Source of the DNA: Lantana camara
Taxonomy: Eukaryota; Streptophyta; Magnoliopsida; Lamiales; Verbenaceae
Length of the DNA: 64,000 nucleotides
NCBI GenBank assembly: GCA_037501455.1
Contig: CM074865.1
Coordinates: forward strand, 83,526,501 to 83,590,500
Direction: 5' to 3'
Shown here: positions 23,431 through 35,021 of the stretch, piece after piece
Position numbering within the stretch: position 1 is the first letter of the stretch
How the letters are laid out: each line of letters begins with the position of its first letter
Made by a program: the position numbers and the translations under genes
Notes under the pieces: generated by a model
What the model saw: only the letters and a program-made list of their open reading frames with translations
Told to the model about the DNA's origin: nothing
Database searches by the model: none

Positions 23431-24134
23431 ACATAAGAGATCTTCTTGCATTTAAGGAAGTGTGGGTCCTTTGTTGATTCTCATATACTTCCATGTGCCA
23501 CTTGTGTAGCCCCAGCATAAGCCTTGAATCAACTGTCTTAGGCGACATCCTTTAAAGCTTACACCTAAGACTATAGAGTTAGCCCACAAAGCATTAATGG
23601 AATTTCAAGTTAAAGGATTACTTTACTCACACCATCGACCTGTAAGATATTTCCTAATCTAGACGTTTTCTCTTTTTGACGTGGAAACTTCTCACGTGGG
23701 ACACCTCAGTGTACCCGTTTTAATAACGAGTACCCTCATGTATTGCGTACGCATCACCTATGCACTTTACACCCCATGAAACATGATGATCCTTTTTAAG
23801 GATGCAATCCCACGAGCAAGTCCCAATCGACCCAAATTAACACTCCTACAGTTTGTTGGACTCATCGACTTGGAGTGGTTTCTAATCAGGCCTTGAGTAA
23901 GGGCTTATTTCATGTGTCATTCACCTAATGACAAAGTTCTCAATAGCCTAATGGATTAGGGGAGTTCTAATACATGCGCACGTAATGGAAACACACAAAA
24001 CACGTATTACACATAAAGAAGTGTTTGGCTATGATAATAATCAAGCGTATATTACTCAAAGAATGTCTCTGATATAAGGAAAATCCCAAAGCAGATTACA
24101 TCGAATCGGCTTTGTAGGGAACTTATTCCTATCG
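23431..24134 (-). mobile_element. 5' LTR remnant of E3
   Basis: This stretch matches the outer ~700 bp of the family LTR, from the CAATAAGAGATC region to the terminal TTCCTA. It ends directly before the CAATG duplication. The inner two thirds of the LTR and the primer site are gone. Confidence 0.75.
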
Positions 24135-24289
24135 CAATGGTCGTTAAATAATTTTCAATGTGCTCGAAAAGAGAAAGAATTAACAACAACAAAAATTACA
24201 AAAAAAAAAATTAGATCATTATATATGAGGTAAGCAAGGTAAATATTCAAAAAATTTGACAAAAGAATTGATGACAGAATATACCAAAC
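24135..24289 (+). pseudogene. LINE1 pol, first surviving piece
   Basis: Translation gives an L1-type ORF2 segment between endonuclease and reverse transcriptase: a WSLNNFQCARKEKN stretch, then LTKELMTEYTK just before the E4 insertion. The frame continues after E4 at 35030 (LLQ-EEI...). The LINE probably begins a little upstream of E3, near 18300, because reading back across E3 gives ILEQWSLNNF in the same frame. The endonuclease domain is missing, as expected for a 5'-truncated LINE. Confidence 0.65.
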
Positions 24290-24688
24290 TGTTAGGAATA
24301 GTGCCCTAAAAACCGATGTAATAGTCTGCTTTAGTGCTTTACTTTTGTAAATTACAGACAATCTTTGAATAATACGAATTAAGGCAACACTTCTTTATAT
24401 GCTCTTGTTTGATTGTATGTTTACTTTAACTGCGCATGTATAAGAATTCCCCTAATCAATATGACTTATAAGACTCAACCATTTAGGTGAAGTGGTTCAT
24501 GAGACGGGCCCTATATCACATAAGTCATGATTAGAAATCAATCCAAGCCGATGAGTCCTAAAGATAGTGGAAGTGTTAACTTGACTCGTTCGAGGCTTGC
24601 TCGTGTGATCACGCCCTTAAGAAGGACCACCTTGTTTCATGGGGTGCAAAGTGTATTGTTGATACATGCGTGATACATGGGGGTGCTT

Positions 24689-24858
24689 CTATGATGCATG
24701 GACACGGACATGGTGATATGGACACCACACGACACGGATACGGCGACACATATTTTTTTTTGAATTTCCCACTTAAGGAGTGTCGGACACGGTGTCGGAC
24801 ACTCGTACCGTGTCCAACACGGCAAAATGATATTTTGAGAAGTGTCCGTGCATCATAG
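24689..24858. mobile_element. hAT-like MITE in the E4 5' LTR, TSD gggtgctt
   Basis: A 170-bp element has terminal inverted repeats CTATGATGCATGGACAC and GTGTCCGTGCATCATAG (16 of 17 matching). It is flanked by perfect 8-bp repeats GGGTGCTT at 24681-24688 and 24859-24866. The inside is rich in GACACGG-type repeats. The matching point in the 3' LTR (about 33627-33636) has no insertion, so the MITE arrived after E4 did. An 8-bp duplication fits hAT. The short ORFs across it on both strands are not genes. Confidence 0.9.
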
Positions 24859-25786
24859 GGGTGCTTGCTAAATGGAAAAGGAAGTTTCTATTTCTGGTAA
24901 TAAAAACTTCGAGATTAGGAAATATCTCACAAGTCATTGATGTGATTGAGTGATCCTTAGACTGAAGGTTCCATTAACGCTTTATGAGTTAACTCTGTAG
25001 TCTTAGGTGTAAGCTTTAAAGGGTGTCACCTTAGACAACTGATTCAAGGCTTATGTTGGAACTACGCAAGTGGCACATGGAAACATATGAGAATCGATAA
25101 AGGACCTACACTTGCATTACCAAGTTGATCTCTTATTATGTTAGTCGTTTATATGCTATCTAGGAGTCCTTGGCCAAAGCAGTGGATCGAGATCAAGAAA
25201 TGGGTTTCTTGGATCGAGATCAAATGGATATGAAATGCGCTTAACTTTAAGATCAAGATTATTAGGGTTCTAATTATTCCCTTACCCTAGATCTTGATCT
25301 TAAAGGTTCTTTCGAATTGAGACATTCTTATTCAAATAGGGGTCATACACCTGTTGCTAGACAATGATCGTATGATCTGTGGATTGATTAATTAATTGGG
25401 AATTAAATAATTAGGGTCACTGCTAATTGAATTAAGAACCTAGAGGGTCACACATAACGATACGTGTCACATGTGTATGTGTTAGTTGAATAATTAATCT
25501 TGATTAATTATTTAATGGACTTTAATTTAATTATGAATTAATATTAAAGTTTTAATTTGGAGAAATAAAGTCTAATAAATAATTAATTGAGAATTAATTA
25601 ATTATTAGTCTTCAAGTTATTTATTATTTAATAAATAAAGTAAAATAAAATATCTAAGAGAGTTGGATATTAATCTTGCTTGACAAGTTGGTCAAAAGGA
25701 GATTTTTGGTCAAAGTAAGAATCTTTCTCTCCAAGCAAGAAATCCCTTACCAAAAGGGTTTAGGAAACGCTTGCCCAACAAGCAAA

Positions 25787-25831
25787 GGGGTTCGAACCCC
25801 TTGTACTATATATATGTGGGGTTCGAACCCC
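25787..25831 (+). promoter_or_regulatory. E4 LTR core promoter: TATA box between twin palindromes
   Basis: CTATATATATATG (25806-25816 region) lies between two identical 14-bp perfect palindromes GGGGTTCGAACCCC at 25787-25800 and 25818-25831. The 3' LTR keeps both (34632-34645 and 34663-34676) around ACTATATAG. The palindromes contain TTCGAA and resemble both a heat-shock half-site pair and the tRNA box B core. Their role is unknown. Confidence 0.6.
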
Positions 25832-26170
25832 ATGACGAAAAATGCACAAAATTCTCCTTCTCCAAATTATACACTAAACCCTAGAGCCTAAACACCGAAT
25901 ACAGAACTAACATCCTCCGGATCGTGGTCGAGGTTGGTGGACTAATTCTCTAGAGAGCTACTATCATGAAGTCTTGAAAGATTCGAAGGAGTGTTTGGGG
26001 ATCAAGACACGTGAAAAGCGTTCTTGGGTGGCTAGAACGTGTCAAGAAAGCTACTATCTAAGTGAGTTTCTTGATCTCTACGAATTTGGGAATAGGAATT
26101 GCAAGATTCGATTCTATCTTTTGTGAAAATTTTTAAATTTTCGCTGCGTTTCTATTTCACTTTCCCAACA

Positions 26171-26500
26171 AGTGGTATCAAACCACCTTACAAGGACTAT
26201 TTCTAATTCATCTCAATTATTCCGAATTTGGTAAAAATTCTTAGATTTAGATGTGATTGAGTATTCATGGGTCGTTTAGAAATCTAAGAAAATTGAATCT
26301 GTGTTTTTTCCTTAATATTTTTGAAAAACGTTTTGGAAAATTTTGATTAGAATCGTTTTGAATCAAATTAGATTGAATCGTGTTTTTAATTTTTTGTATT
26401 GATTTGGTTTTGAAACTGAAAATACGAAATATGAAATCACATTACGAATCGAAACACGAGGCTTGGGCGTGCTAAGGAGCCACATGCCCAGCCCCGCCTA
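26171..26500 (+). other. E4 primer site and first part of leader
   Basis: AGTGGTATCAAACC at 26171-26184 is a two-base variant of the usual TGGTATCAGAGCC primer site. AT-rich leader follows up to the solo LTR insertion, where the sequence becomes GC-rich (26490-26500). Confidence 0.8.
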
Positions 26501-28764
26501 TGTTGGAAAACAGGAATCAGAAAGCAGCGGAAATTTAAAAATTTCCCAACAAAAGGATCTTGGACTCGCAATTGTGTATCCAAATTCGCAGAGATCAAGA
26601 AACTCACTTAGGTAGTAGCTTTCTTGACACGTTTTGAGCCACCCTCAAACGCGCTTCATACGGTAATGGCAACCCGTCCCTCGAAATCTCTTTCTACTTC
26701 AGAATCCATTGTAGGAATAACAATCCATACCAACCTGGATTCAAATCATGTTAGGGAAGTTCTTAACGTTATAACATAAAGAATGAAACATGAAACGAGA
26801 AAGGCATGATTGAAACTCCCTTCGAAAACCAGTTTTGCGAAAGTAGAAATCTGCCAGCCATAAAACCCTCGTGAAAAAATTCATCCTTCAGGATATGGAC
26901 GAACGGTTTTCGCCATCTTCTTTGGTTCGTTTTTTTCACTCGTTTTCTGTTGGGTTCAGAATCGTTTCATCATCCCTTCTGGTCGTTTTGCTTGATCCCC
27001 ACTCCTTGGTAAAACTCGAATCTTCAAAACTTCTAACTTGAAGCTCTCTAGAGATAGTCCACCAACTTGGCTACAATCTAACTAGTAAGGATGTTAGTTC
27101 TCTAGTTAGTGTTTAGGCTTAACCTAGGGTTTTCTTTATCTTGGAGAAAGGATGGTGTTCAAGACATGAACCAAAAGAAATCTCGATTAGCTCCAAGAGG
27201 AGCTCGAGCTCCCCTATTTATAGGAGGGGGAGGGACGCCCAAACCCTAGTCCTTTTGGGCTAAGGATTTGGCCCCTCTCTCCTATTACTTGATCATCAAG
27301 TAATTTTGACTTTGACTTTGAATTCAAATTCAAATCAAATTTCAAGAGAGCTAAAATATCCAAACCCTTTTAGATATTATTATACTTTATTTATTTAAAA
27401 CAAATAACTTATTTTTATCTAATTAATTAACTAGATTATTTTTCTCCAAAATAAGCCTTTCTTTTTAATTCAAAAATTAAACCAAAGTCTATTAAATAAT
27501 TAACACTTTTAATTATTTAATATATATACAATATATATATATATATATATTCACGTGAGACACGTGTCACAATGACACGTGTCACTCACGTGACCCACAC
27601 GTGTGGTTTCACACGTGTGGAACCCTCTTGGCCCGATTAACTCGTTTAATCATTTTAAAGCCTTAACTCATGTAACCAAGTTGTTGTGTGTGACCCTCTA
27701 GGTTCTCAATTCAATTAGCAGTGACCCTAATTAATTAATTCACTAATTAATTAATCAGTCCACAGATTAAACGACCATAGTCTAGCAACAGGTGTTTAGC
27801 CCCTAGCTGAATTGGAATGTTCGGATTCGACAGAACCTTTAAGTCATTGATTCATGTGAGATACAATCCTCCTACTTACTATCTCTCAACCAAGATCTAG
27901 GGTAAGGGAATAATCAGAACCCTAATAATCTGGTCTTAAAGCTAAGTGCATTTGATACCCATTTGATCTCAATCCAAGAAACCCTTTTCTTGATGTCTTG
28001 ATCTACTGCCTTGGCCAAGGACTCCATATGGCATATGAATGACTTACACAATAAGAGATCACCTTGCATATGCAAGTGTAGGTCCTTTCTTGATTCTCAT
28101 TCACTTTCATGAGTCACTTGTGTAGCCCCAGCATAAGCCTTGAATCAGTTGACTAAGGCGACACCCTTTAAAGCTTATACCAAAGACTACAGAGTTAACT
28201 CAAAAAGTGACATGGAACCTCAAGTCTAAGGATCAATTAATCACATCAATGACTCGTGAGATATTTTCTAATCTGGAAGTTTCCATTTCCTGAAATAGAA
28301 ACTTCTATTCCCATTTAGGAATCTTCTCACACGAGGCACCTCAGTGAACTTACTTATTGAAGTAAGCACCCTCATGTATCACGCACGTATCAACTATACA
28401 CTTTGCACCTCCATGAAACAAGGTGGTCCTTCTTAAGGGCGTGATCCCACAAGCAAGCCTTAGAGGAGTCAGGTTGACACTCCCACTGTCGATAGGACTC
28501 ATCGGCTTGGAGTATTTTACTAATCATGACTTATGTGAAATAGGGCTCATTTCATGAACCATTTCACCTAAATGGTAGAGTCCTAAAGTCATCAGGATTA
28601 GGGGAGTTCTCATACATGCACAGCTAAAGTAAACGCATACCAAACAAGAGCATATAAAGAAGTGTTGCCTGAATTCGTTATTTTATTCAAAGATTGTCTG
28701 TGACACTAGGAAAGTCCCAAAACGGATTATGACTAATCGGCTTTCTAGGGCACTATTCCTAACA
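26501..28764 (-). mobile_element. Solo LTR of the E1 family, TSD gccta
   Basis: A 2264-bp LTR, on the minus strand TGTTAGGAATAG...TTTTCCAACA, has no internal region on either side. It is flanked by perfect 5-bp repeats GCCTA at 26496-26500 and 28765-28769. It matches the E1 5' LTR (4999-7288) closely along its length, including the G-box cluster (27551-27620) and TATA box (27214-27223). A perfect duplication around a single LTR shows insertion into the E4 leader followed by LTR-LTR recombination that removed the body. Confidence 0.95.
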
Positions 28765-30815
28765 GCCTATCCATCGCCGCACGATGCCGGGCGTGTGCCT
28801 AGCGCATACCGGCAACCCTTCCCGCAACGGCGGAAGAGCAGTCCCGGCCGCGCCTAGGCGCGTTCACCGAGTAATTCCCACAACCGCGTAGGAGTAGTTC
28901 CATCCGCGCCTAGGCACGTCCGCCCAGTAACTCCCACAACCGCACGGGAGCAGTTTCCACCGCACCTAGGCCCGTCACCTCCCTCATCCGCGAGGGAGCC
29001 TCTCGTTGCCAGCCCACTTGCCCGCACATGAAGGCGTGCACGTGCCAATAGCCTTGCTGTTGGCATGAGCGACGCGGTGCACTCGCGACGCGTGCAGATT
29101 GCCTAGACAAGCGAACGGGTGTGCTTCGGGCCACGTTTCGCGGCGATGTTGGTTTCGTGTTTTGAGGTTGATCTAATCCCAATTCCTTTTTCTTATTAAG
29201 ATTCTGTTTTATAAAATTAATATTATTTTTGAAATAATTTTAAAATTAGGATTTTATAAAAATTAAAATGGATTTAATTTTTTTTGGGAAGAATCACACT
29301 TATTATTTTGGAAATAATGAAGAGATAAAATTATTAATTTTCAATAATTAATTGGAATTTTATTGATTTAATATTTCTTGGTTTTATTTGAAAAGGCTCA
29401 TGAACAAGAACTGCATCTAGGTCGTGTTTCATGTTATTAGAACTTGAAGCAAGAATTTTAATTTATTGGTTAAATTTAAATTCTTGTAATTTATACATGT
29501 TAGGTGATCATGGGTTTAGTCTTACGTATGGTTTTAATTTATGCACATGAATGGTCTAAATTGGGGTTGGAGCCCTATAGTTGCGTTTTTCAATTGGGGT
29601 CGGTGCCCCACTTATGTGCGTACTGTTATGTGTTTATTATGTGGCTTTCCATATTACTGTTTTTGAGGCCGGGGTATGCCCCATGTAATTGTCTATGGCC
29701 AATAGGAAGATTAAGTCTTATTACTTTATGTCTTTTTTCTTTTTATTGTAATTTGAGAGTAGAGATATGTGGTGAGGTCTTTTTCTTTCGTTTTGGAGAT
29801 AATGCACCCATGGAGTAAGATGGATCCACACAACAAATAACAAGATGGAGGTCATAAGTGAAGACTCTCAAAGCGTTACAGAGGATTGCTATTATTGAAA
29901 TAGATAGGGCATCGTTTTACTTCCAATTCCCTTATATGATTTAAACTGTTTTATGTGGCATGTAGGTTAGAACTTGTGATTGTGGAGTAGCTCCTACATA
30001 TCATGCGTAAGATAGGCCATGATCATCATATGTTAGTATCATGCTAGGACATGTTATCTGTTATGTGCTTGTGTGAAATGCATTTAAGTTGTACTTGCAT
30101 TAATCAAGAGTAATTAAATTAGATAACATATATGTTGGTGAGGTCGAACCGGAGAACTCTCCGGTTAAATCGAAAATTCCCTTAAAATATTAAGCTAATT
30201 TCGATAATAGGTGTTTAATTCGAGGTGCAAACTTTGAACTAAATTCCTAGTATTCTATCAATAGGATTAAGTTTAATAGAGGAAGCTAGTTGCTGTCCAT
30301 GAGTTGTGGGGTGACTATATAAAATTTATTAGTTCTTAGTTTCCTAATTGATCATTTTAATGATCAATATTTCGAGATCAGTTTTTGAGAGGGCGATGTC
30401 CACGAGTCGTGGGTCGTTCAAACTAAGTTCTGATCTTGATCTTATAATTGATGTGTCTAGCTTAACGCCTAAGTAAATATGTATGTCGGACGAGTCATGG
30501 GTCCATATTGAAAGATAGGTGATGCAAAATATTACTAAGAATTCCATCGAGTTGGAATTGGTAAGATGTACTACCTTGGGCTTTATTAAGAATGTCCGCA
30601 AGTCGTGGGTTCGAGGCAAAGTGCTTAGGATCTTAGTACCCATTGGGATAGCAAGCGTCCTTTAAGATCTTAGGGAATTGTAGATCTTCTAAAAACAATG
30701 GGACTAACATAGATTAAAGACCTAATCTCATGTATATCGTTATTATTCAGCATGATCGCTTAGTTCTCTATTTTTTCATTTAGGTCGTAGATTCTGTGAT
30801 TCTCTAAGTGTTCTG
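28765..30815 (+). mobile_element. E4 leader, second part
   Basis: Non-coding leader resumes after the solo LTR, at first GC-rich (28780-29150) and then AT-rich. It is co-linear with the reverse complement of E1 2612-4290. ORFs here (28854-29182 minus, 29504-29818 plus, 30344-30643 minus) lie in sequence shared with other copies' leaders and show no domain. A leader of over 2 kb between primer site and gag is unusually long for copia. Confidence 0.75.
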
Positions 30816-32020
30816 AAATGGCAACCAAAAACCCTCTAGTATCGATCCTTGAATCAAACAAATTGATTAGTCCCAACTATTCGGATTCTCTTACGAATCT
30901 AAAAATCATTCTAGATTCCGAAAATAGAACTTATGTTCTCTATGTGGCGGAGCCAATTCCCGAAAGGGGAAGCTCCGAACCGGGCTGAGCGGGACGCTAT
31001 CCAGAAGTGAAAGGATGATAATCTCCAAGCCCTTTCTCTCGTGTTTGCTAACATGTCTCCAGACATGCAAAGACAACATGAGTCCATGGAATTCACTTGG
31101 GAGATTTACGACCACTTAGAGCAACTTTACCACCCTCATGAGCGTGTTACAAGATATAACACCTTAAAGAATTATTCCATTTGAGAATAAGGGAAGGTAC
31201 AAGTGTCCATGAATATGGACTCAAGTTTCTTGCTCTCACTGGGAAACTTACTTCTATGGACATGCCACTAAGAGATGAGCTTTCAGTGGATTTATTGCTA
31301 GCCTCTCTCCTACCATCATTTAACCCATTTGTACTTAACTTCAACATGAATCATGCAAATGCTAGTGTAGCTGAGCTGATTAGTCAGCTTGTGACTACTG
31401 AAAGCACGATCAAGAAGGACAATAAAATTATGATAGTTATTGCTCCATCTTCATCTAAGCCTTCTAAAGGCAAGGGCAAGAAAGCCCAAAAGAAGAAGAA
31501 GTCCCTTAGGCCCAATGGAGGCATCACGAAGGGAAAAGCCAAAAAGAAGAAACGTGATCAGAAGGAGGACGTTTGCTTCCATTGTGGTAAACCGGAGCAT
31601 TGGAGGAGAAACTACCAAGAGTGCAAGGTTACTCTAAAGAAAGGTATATTTCTTATTGAAGTAAATCTTTCTATTAATTCTAACTCTTGGTTACTTGACA
31701 CTGATTGTGGATCTCATAACTGTAATGATGTACAGATGCTAAGTGAGGTCCGGCAGCTGAAGGGAGAAGAATGTGTCTTGAAGATTGGGGACAACTCAAC
31801 GGTCAAAGCTCAAGCTTTAGGCACAATTAGATTAGATTTAAACCATTCTATTTTAGTTTTAAATAAAGTCCTTTTTGTACCATACATTATTCGTAATATA
31901 ATTTTAGTTCCAATACTTGATTGCAAAGGTTATGAAATTAATATTAAGAATGGTAACTTTTTCCTCAAAAAGAATAATTTTTCAATACATCTTGGTACAT
32001 TAACAATAGACTTTATCTAA
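30816..32020 (+). pseudogene. E4 gag and protease remnant
   Basis: Gag starts at ATG 30816 (MATKNPLVSILESNKL..., a copia gag start). The frame breaks near 30980-31180, and a 279-codon open frame then runs 31181-32020. That frame has a capsid-like segment (VHEYGLKFLALTGKL, residues 9-23), a lysine-rich tract (residues 93-130), the zinc knuckle CFHCGKPEHWRRNYQEC (132-148) and the protease motif WLLDTDCGSH (170-179). The knuckle has lost its last ligand: Tyr stands where Cys is expected at residue 145. The protease active-site D-S/T-G has become D-T-D. Both changes are explained by single G-to-A transitions. Even the longest frame is therefore enzymatically dead. Confidence 0.85.
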
Positions 32021-33236
32021 CTCAAAACAGTAATATTTTAAATATAAAACGAGAAACAAAACGTAAGAGAGATGACAAAGTCTCAGCATCTTTGTGGGAC
32101 GCTAGATTAGGATACATTTCCAAGAATAGAATTGGCAAGATAACTACCTTAGGGACATTCTCTGAAAATGACATTAAATAGTTAACTTCCTGCAAATCCT
32201 GTCTCAAAGGAAAGATGTCCAGAATTCCTTTCAAAGGAAGGGTGGAACGAGCCACAAAGACCTTAGATTTGATCCATTCTGATGTTTGTGGACCGCTTAG
32301 TGTAAGCACTCGAAACAATCATCAGTACTTCATAACCTTTACTGACAACTATAGTCGTTATGGTTATGTGTACTTAATGAAGTACAAATCTGAGGCTTTT
32401 GAGAAATTCCTAGAATTTCAAAAGGAGGTTGAGAACCAAACTAGTCACAAGATCAAGACATTTTGATCTGATCGAGATGGTGAATATCTTAGTGAAGAAA
32501 TCCTTAATCACCTCAGATATAATGGAATTATCTCTCAGTCGACTCCTCCAGAACTCCTCAGGTTAATGGAGTTTCTAAGAGAAGGAATCGAACCCTATTT
32601 GATATGGTTCGTTCCATGATTTCACTGACTTACCGCCTTCTTTCTGGGGTTATGCCCTAGAGAGAGCAGCCAAGATTTTGAATCTTGTTCCTTCCAAGTC
32701 AGTCCCTAAAACGCCCTATGAAATGTAGTATGGTAAAATCCCTAGTTATTCTTACTTAAGAATTTGGGGTTGTCCTGCTTATGTGAAGAGGACAGTGGGA
32801 GATAAGTTAGAAGGTTGTTCTAACTTATGCTACTTTGTTGGCTATCCTAAGGAATCCATAGGATACTATTTCTATGATTAAACTGAACAAAAGGTGTTTG
32901 TTTCAAGAAATGCAACTTTTCTTGAGGAACTGTTCCTAGATAAAAAGAGAGACAAGATCACATAGCTCGAAGAAATTCGAGATACTCCCATGCCACATTT
33001 AGAAGACATGTCCCATTCTGATATCCCATAACCAACGGACCAAGCACATTATGAGGAAGTATCACCTTATCCATGATATTATCAAACGAGGTGATGTGCA
33101 AATTGAGATGGTCACATCAGCAGAGAACGTGGAAGACCCAGTTACTAAACCCCTTAATCGAGAAGCTTTCGAACGTCATCTTGCGAAGATGGGACTTAGA
33201 TTAGCTCATGAGTGGCTTTGATGGGCAAGTGGAGAT
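32021..33236 (+). pseudogene. E4 integrase remnant joined to the pol C-terminal end by a deletion
   Basis: From 32215 the frame gives KGRVERATKTLDLIHSDVCG and YFITFTDNYSRYGYVYLMKY, the start of the copia integrase core including the first catalytic Asp region. A stop (TGA) follows at 32464-32466. Decayed integrase then continues to about 33030. Near 33040-33060 the sequence jumps to the end of pol (EDPVTKPLNREAFERHL, then a stretch resembling MGLR), which normally sits after RNase H. About 1.5-2 kb of reverse transcriptase and RNase H is missing compared with the family layout. The polypurine tract at 33222-33236 is intact. Confidence 0.8.
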
Positions 33237-35021
33237 TGTTAGGAATAGTACCCTGAAAGCCGATGTAATAGTCTGCTTTAGTACTTTCCTTTTGTAAATC
33301 ACAGACAATCTTTGAATAATATGAATTAAGGCAACACTTCTTTATATGCTCTTGTTTGATTGTATGTTTACTTTAACTGCGCATGTATAAGAACTGTCCT
33401 GATTAATATGACTTATAGGACTCAACTATTTAGGTGAAGTAGTTCATTAGACGTGCCCTATATCACATAAGTCATGATTAGAAATCACTCCAAGCCATTG
33501 AGTCCTAAAGACAATGAGAGTGTCAACTTGACTCATTTAAGGCTTGCTCGTGTGATCATGCACTTAAGAAGGACCACCTTGTTTCATGGGGTACAAAGTG
33601 TATTGTTGATATGTGCATGATACATGGGGGTGCTTGCTTATTCTAAGTAAGTGCACTGAGGTGTCCTGTGTGAGAAGATTTCTAAATGGGAAAGGAAGTT
33701 TCTATTTTTGGAAATAAAAACTTCCAGATTAGGAAATATCTCATGAGTCATTGATGTGACTAAGTGATCCTTAGACTTAAGTTTCCATTGATACTTTGTG
33801 AGTTAACTCTATAGTCTAAGGTGTAAGCTTTAAAGTGTGTCGCCTTAGACAACTGATTCAAGACTTATGTTGGGACTATACAAGTGGCACATGGAAGCAT
33901 ATGAGAATCGATAAAGGACCTAAACTTGCATTAGCAAGTTGATCTCTTATTGTGTAAGTCGTTCATATGCCATCTAGGAGTCTTTGGCCAAGACAGTGGA
34001 TCGAGATCAAGAAATGGGTTTCTTGGATCAAGACCAAATGCATATGAAATGTGCTTAACTTTAGGATCAAGATTACTGGGGTTCTAATTATTCTCTTGCA
34101 CTAGATCTTGATTGAGAGATAGGATATAGGAGGATTGTATCTCACATATGTCAATGACTTAAAGGTTCTTTCGAGTTGGGACATTCTTATTCAGCTAGGG
34201 GTCATACACCTGTTGCTAGACTATGATCTGTGGACTGATTAATTAATTGGTAATTAATTAATTAGGGTTAGTGCTAATTGAATTAAGAACCTAGAGGGTC
34301 ACACATAATGACACGTGTGTATGTGTTAGTTGAATAATTAACCTTGATTAATTATTTAATGGACTTTAATATAATTATGAATTGATATTAAAGTTCTAAT
34401 TTGGAGAAATAAAATCTAATAAATAATTAATTGAGAATTAATTAATTATTAGTCTTCGAGTTATTTATTATTTAATAAATAAAGTAAAATAAATTATCTA
34501 AGAGAGTTGGATATTATTCTTGCTTGACAAATTGGTCAAAAGGAGACTTTTGGTCAAAGTAATAGTCTTTCTCTCCAAGCAAGAAATCCCTTACCAAAAG
34601 GGTTTACGAAAACCTTGCCCAACAAGCAAAGGGGGTTCGAACCCCTTGTACTATATAGATGTGGGGTTCGAACCCCATGAGGAAAAATGCACAAAATCCT
34701 CCTTCTCCAAATTATACACTACATCCTAGAGCCTAAACACTGAATATAGAACTAGCATCCTCCCTATTCGGATCGTGGTTGAGGTTGGTGGACTAATTCT
34801 CTATAGGGCTACTATCGTGAAGTCTTGAAAGATTCGAAGGAGCATTAGGGGATCAAGCCGCGTGAAGAGCGTTCTTGGGTGGCTAGAACGTGTCAAAAAA
34901 GCTACTATCTAAGTGAGTTTCTTGATCTCTACGAATTTAGGAATAGGAATTGCAAGATTCGATTCTATCTCTTAGGAAAAATTTTAAATTTTCGCTGCTT
35001 TTCTGTTTCGTTTTCCCAACA
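33237..35021 (+). mobile_element. 3' LTR of E4 (1785 bp)
   Basis: TGTTAGGAATAGTACC...TTTTCCCAACA. It matches the 5' LTR throughout apart from the MITE and a few small indels, and is followed by the CAAAA target copy. Promoter elements are at 34632-34676. Confidence 0.9.

Larger units (their letters stand above)
18336..24134 (-). mobile_element. Copia element E3, complete ends, TSD caatg
   Basis: A minus-strand copia element is bounded by 5-bp direct repeats CAATG at 18331-18335 and 24135-24139. Its 3' LTR (18336-20410) is well preserved. The internal region (20411-23012) is decayed pol. The 5' side is a patchwork: an LTR remnant (23431-24134) and, in place of the rest of the LTR, leader and most of gag, a 418-bp piece of a different LTR (23013-23430). 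The outer end reads CCTATCG instead of CCTAACA, two mutations from the family end. The host sequence joined across the element reads on as LINE1. Confidence 0.85.
24290..26170 (+). mobile_element. 5' LTR of E4 (1881 bp)
   Basis: TGTTAGGAATAG...TTTCCCAACA, followed immediately by AGTGGTATCAAACC. Compared with the 3' LTR, it contains a 170-bp MITE plus duplication and lacks about 50 bp beside it (the stretch corresponding to about 33640-33690). The LTR promoter is described at 25787-25831. Confidence 0.9.
24290..35021 (+). mobile_element. Copia element E4, plus strand, with nested insertions
   Basis: The 5' LTR is 24290-26170 and the 3' LTR 33237-35021; both start TGTTAGGAATAGT and end TTCCCAACA. 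The primer site follows at 26171 and a polypurine tract (GGGCAAGTGGAGAT) precedes the 3' LTR. Flanks are CAAAC (24285-24289) and CAAAA (35022-35026), a 5-bp target duplication with one change. Removing the element and one target copy restores the LINE1 frame. Within it sit a MITE in the 5' LTR (24689-24858) and an E1-family solo LTR (26501-28764). The pol region has a large internal deletion covering most of the reverse transcriptase. Confidence 0.9.

Noticed and set aside
28854..29182. Minus-strand ORFs of 70 and 90 codons in GC-rich sequence
   Set aside because: GC-rich leader of E4; the two frames repeat similar residues and no domain is seen.
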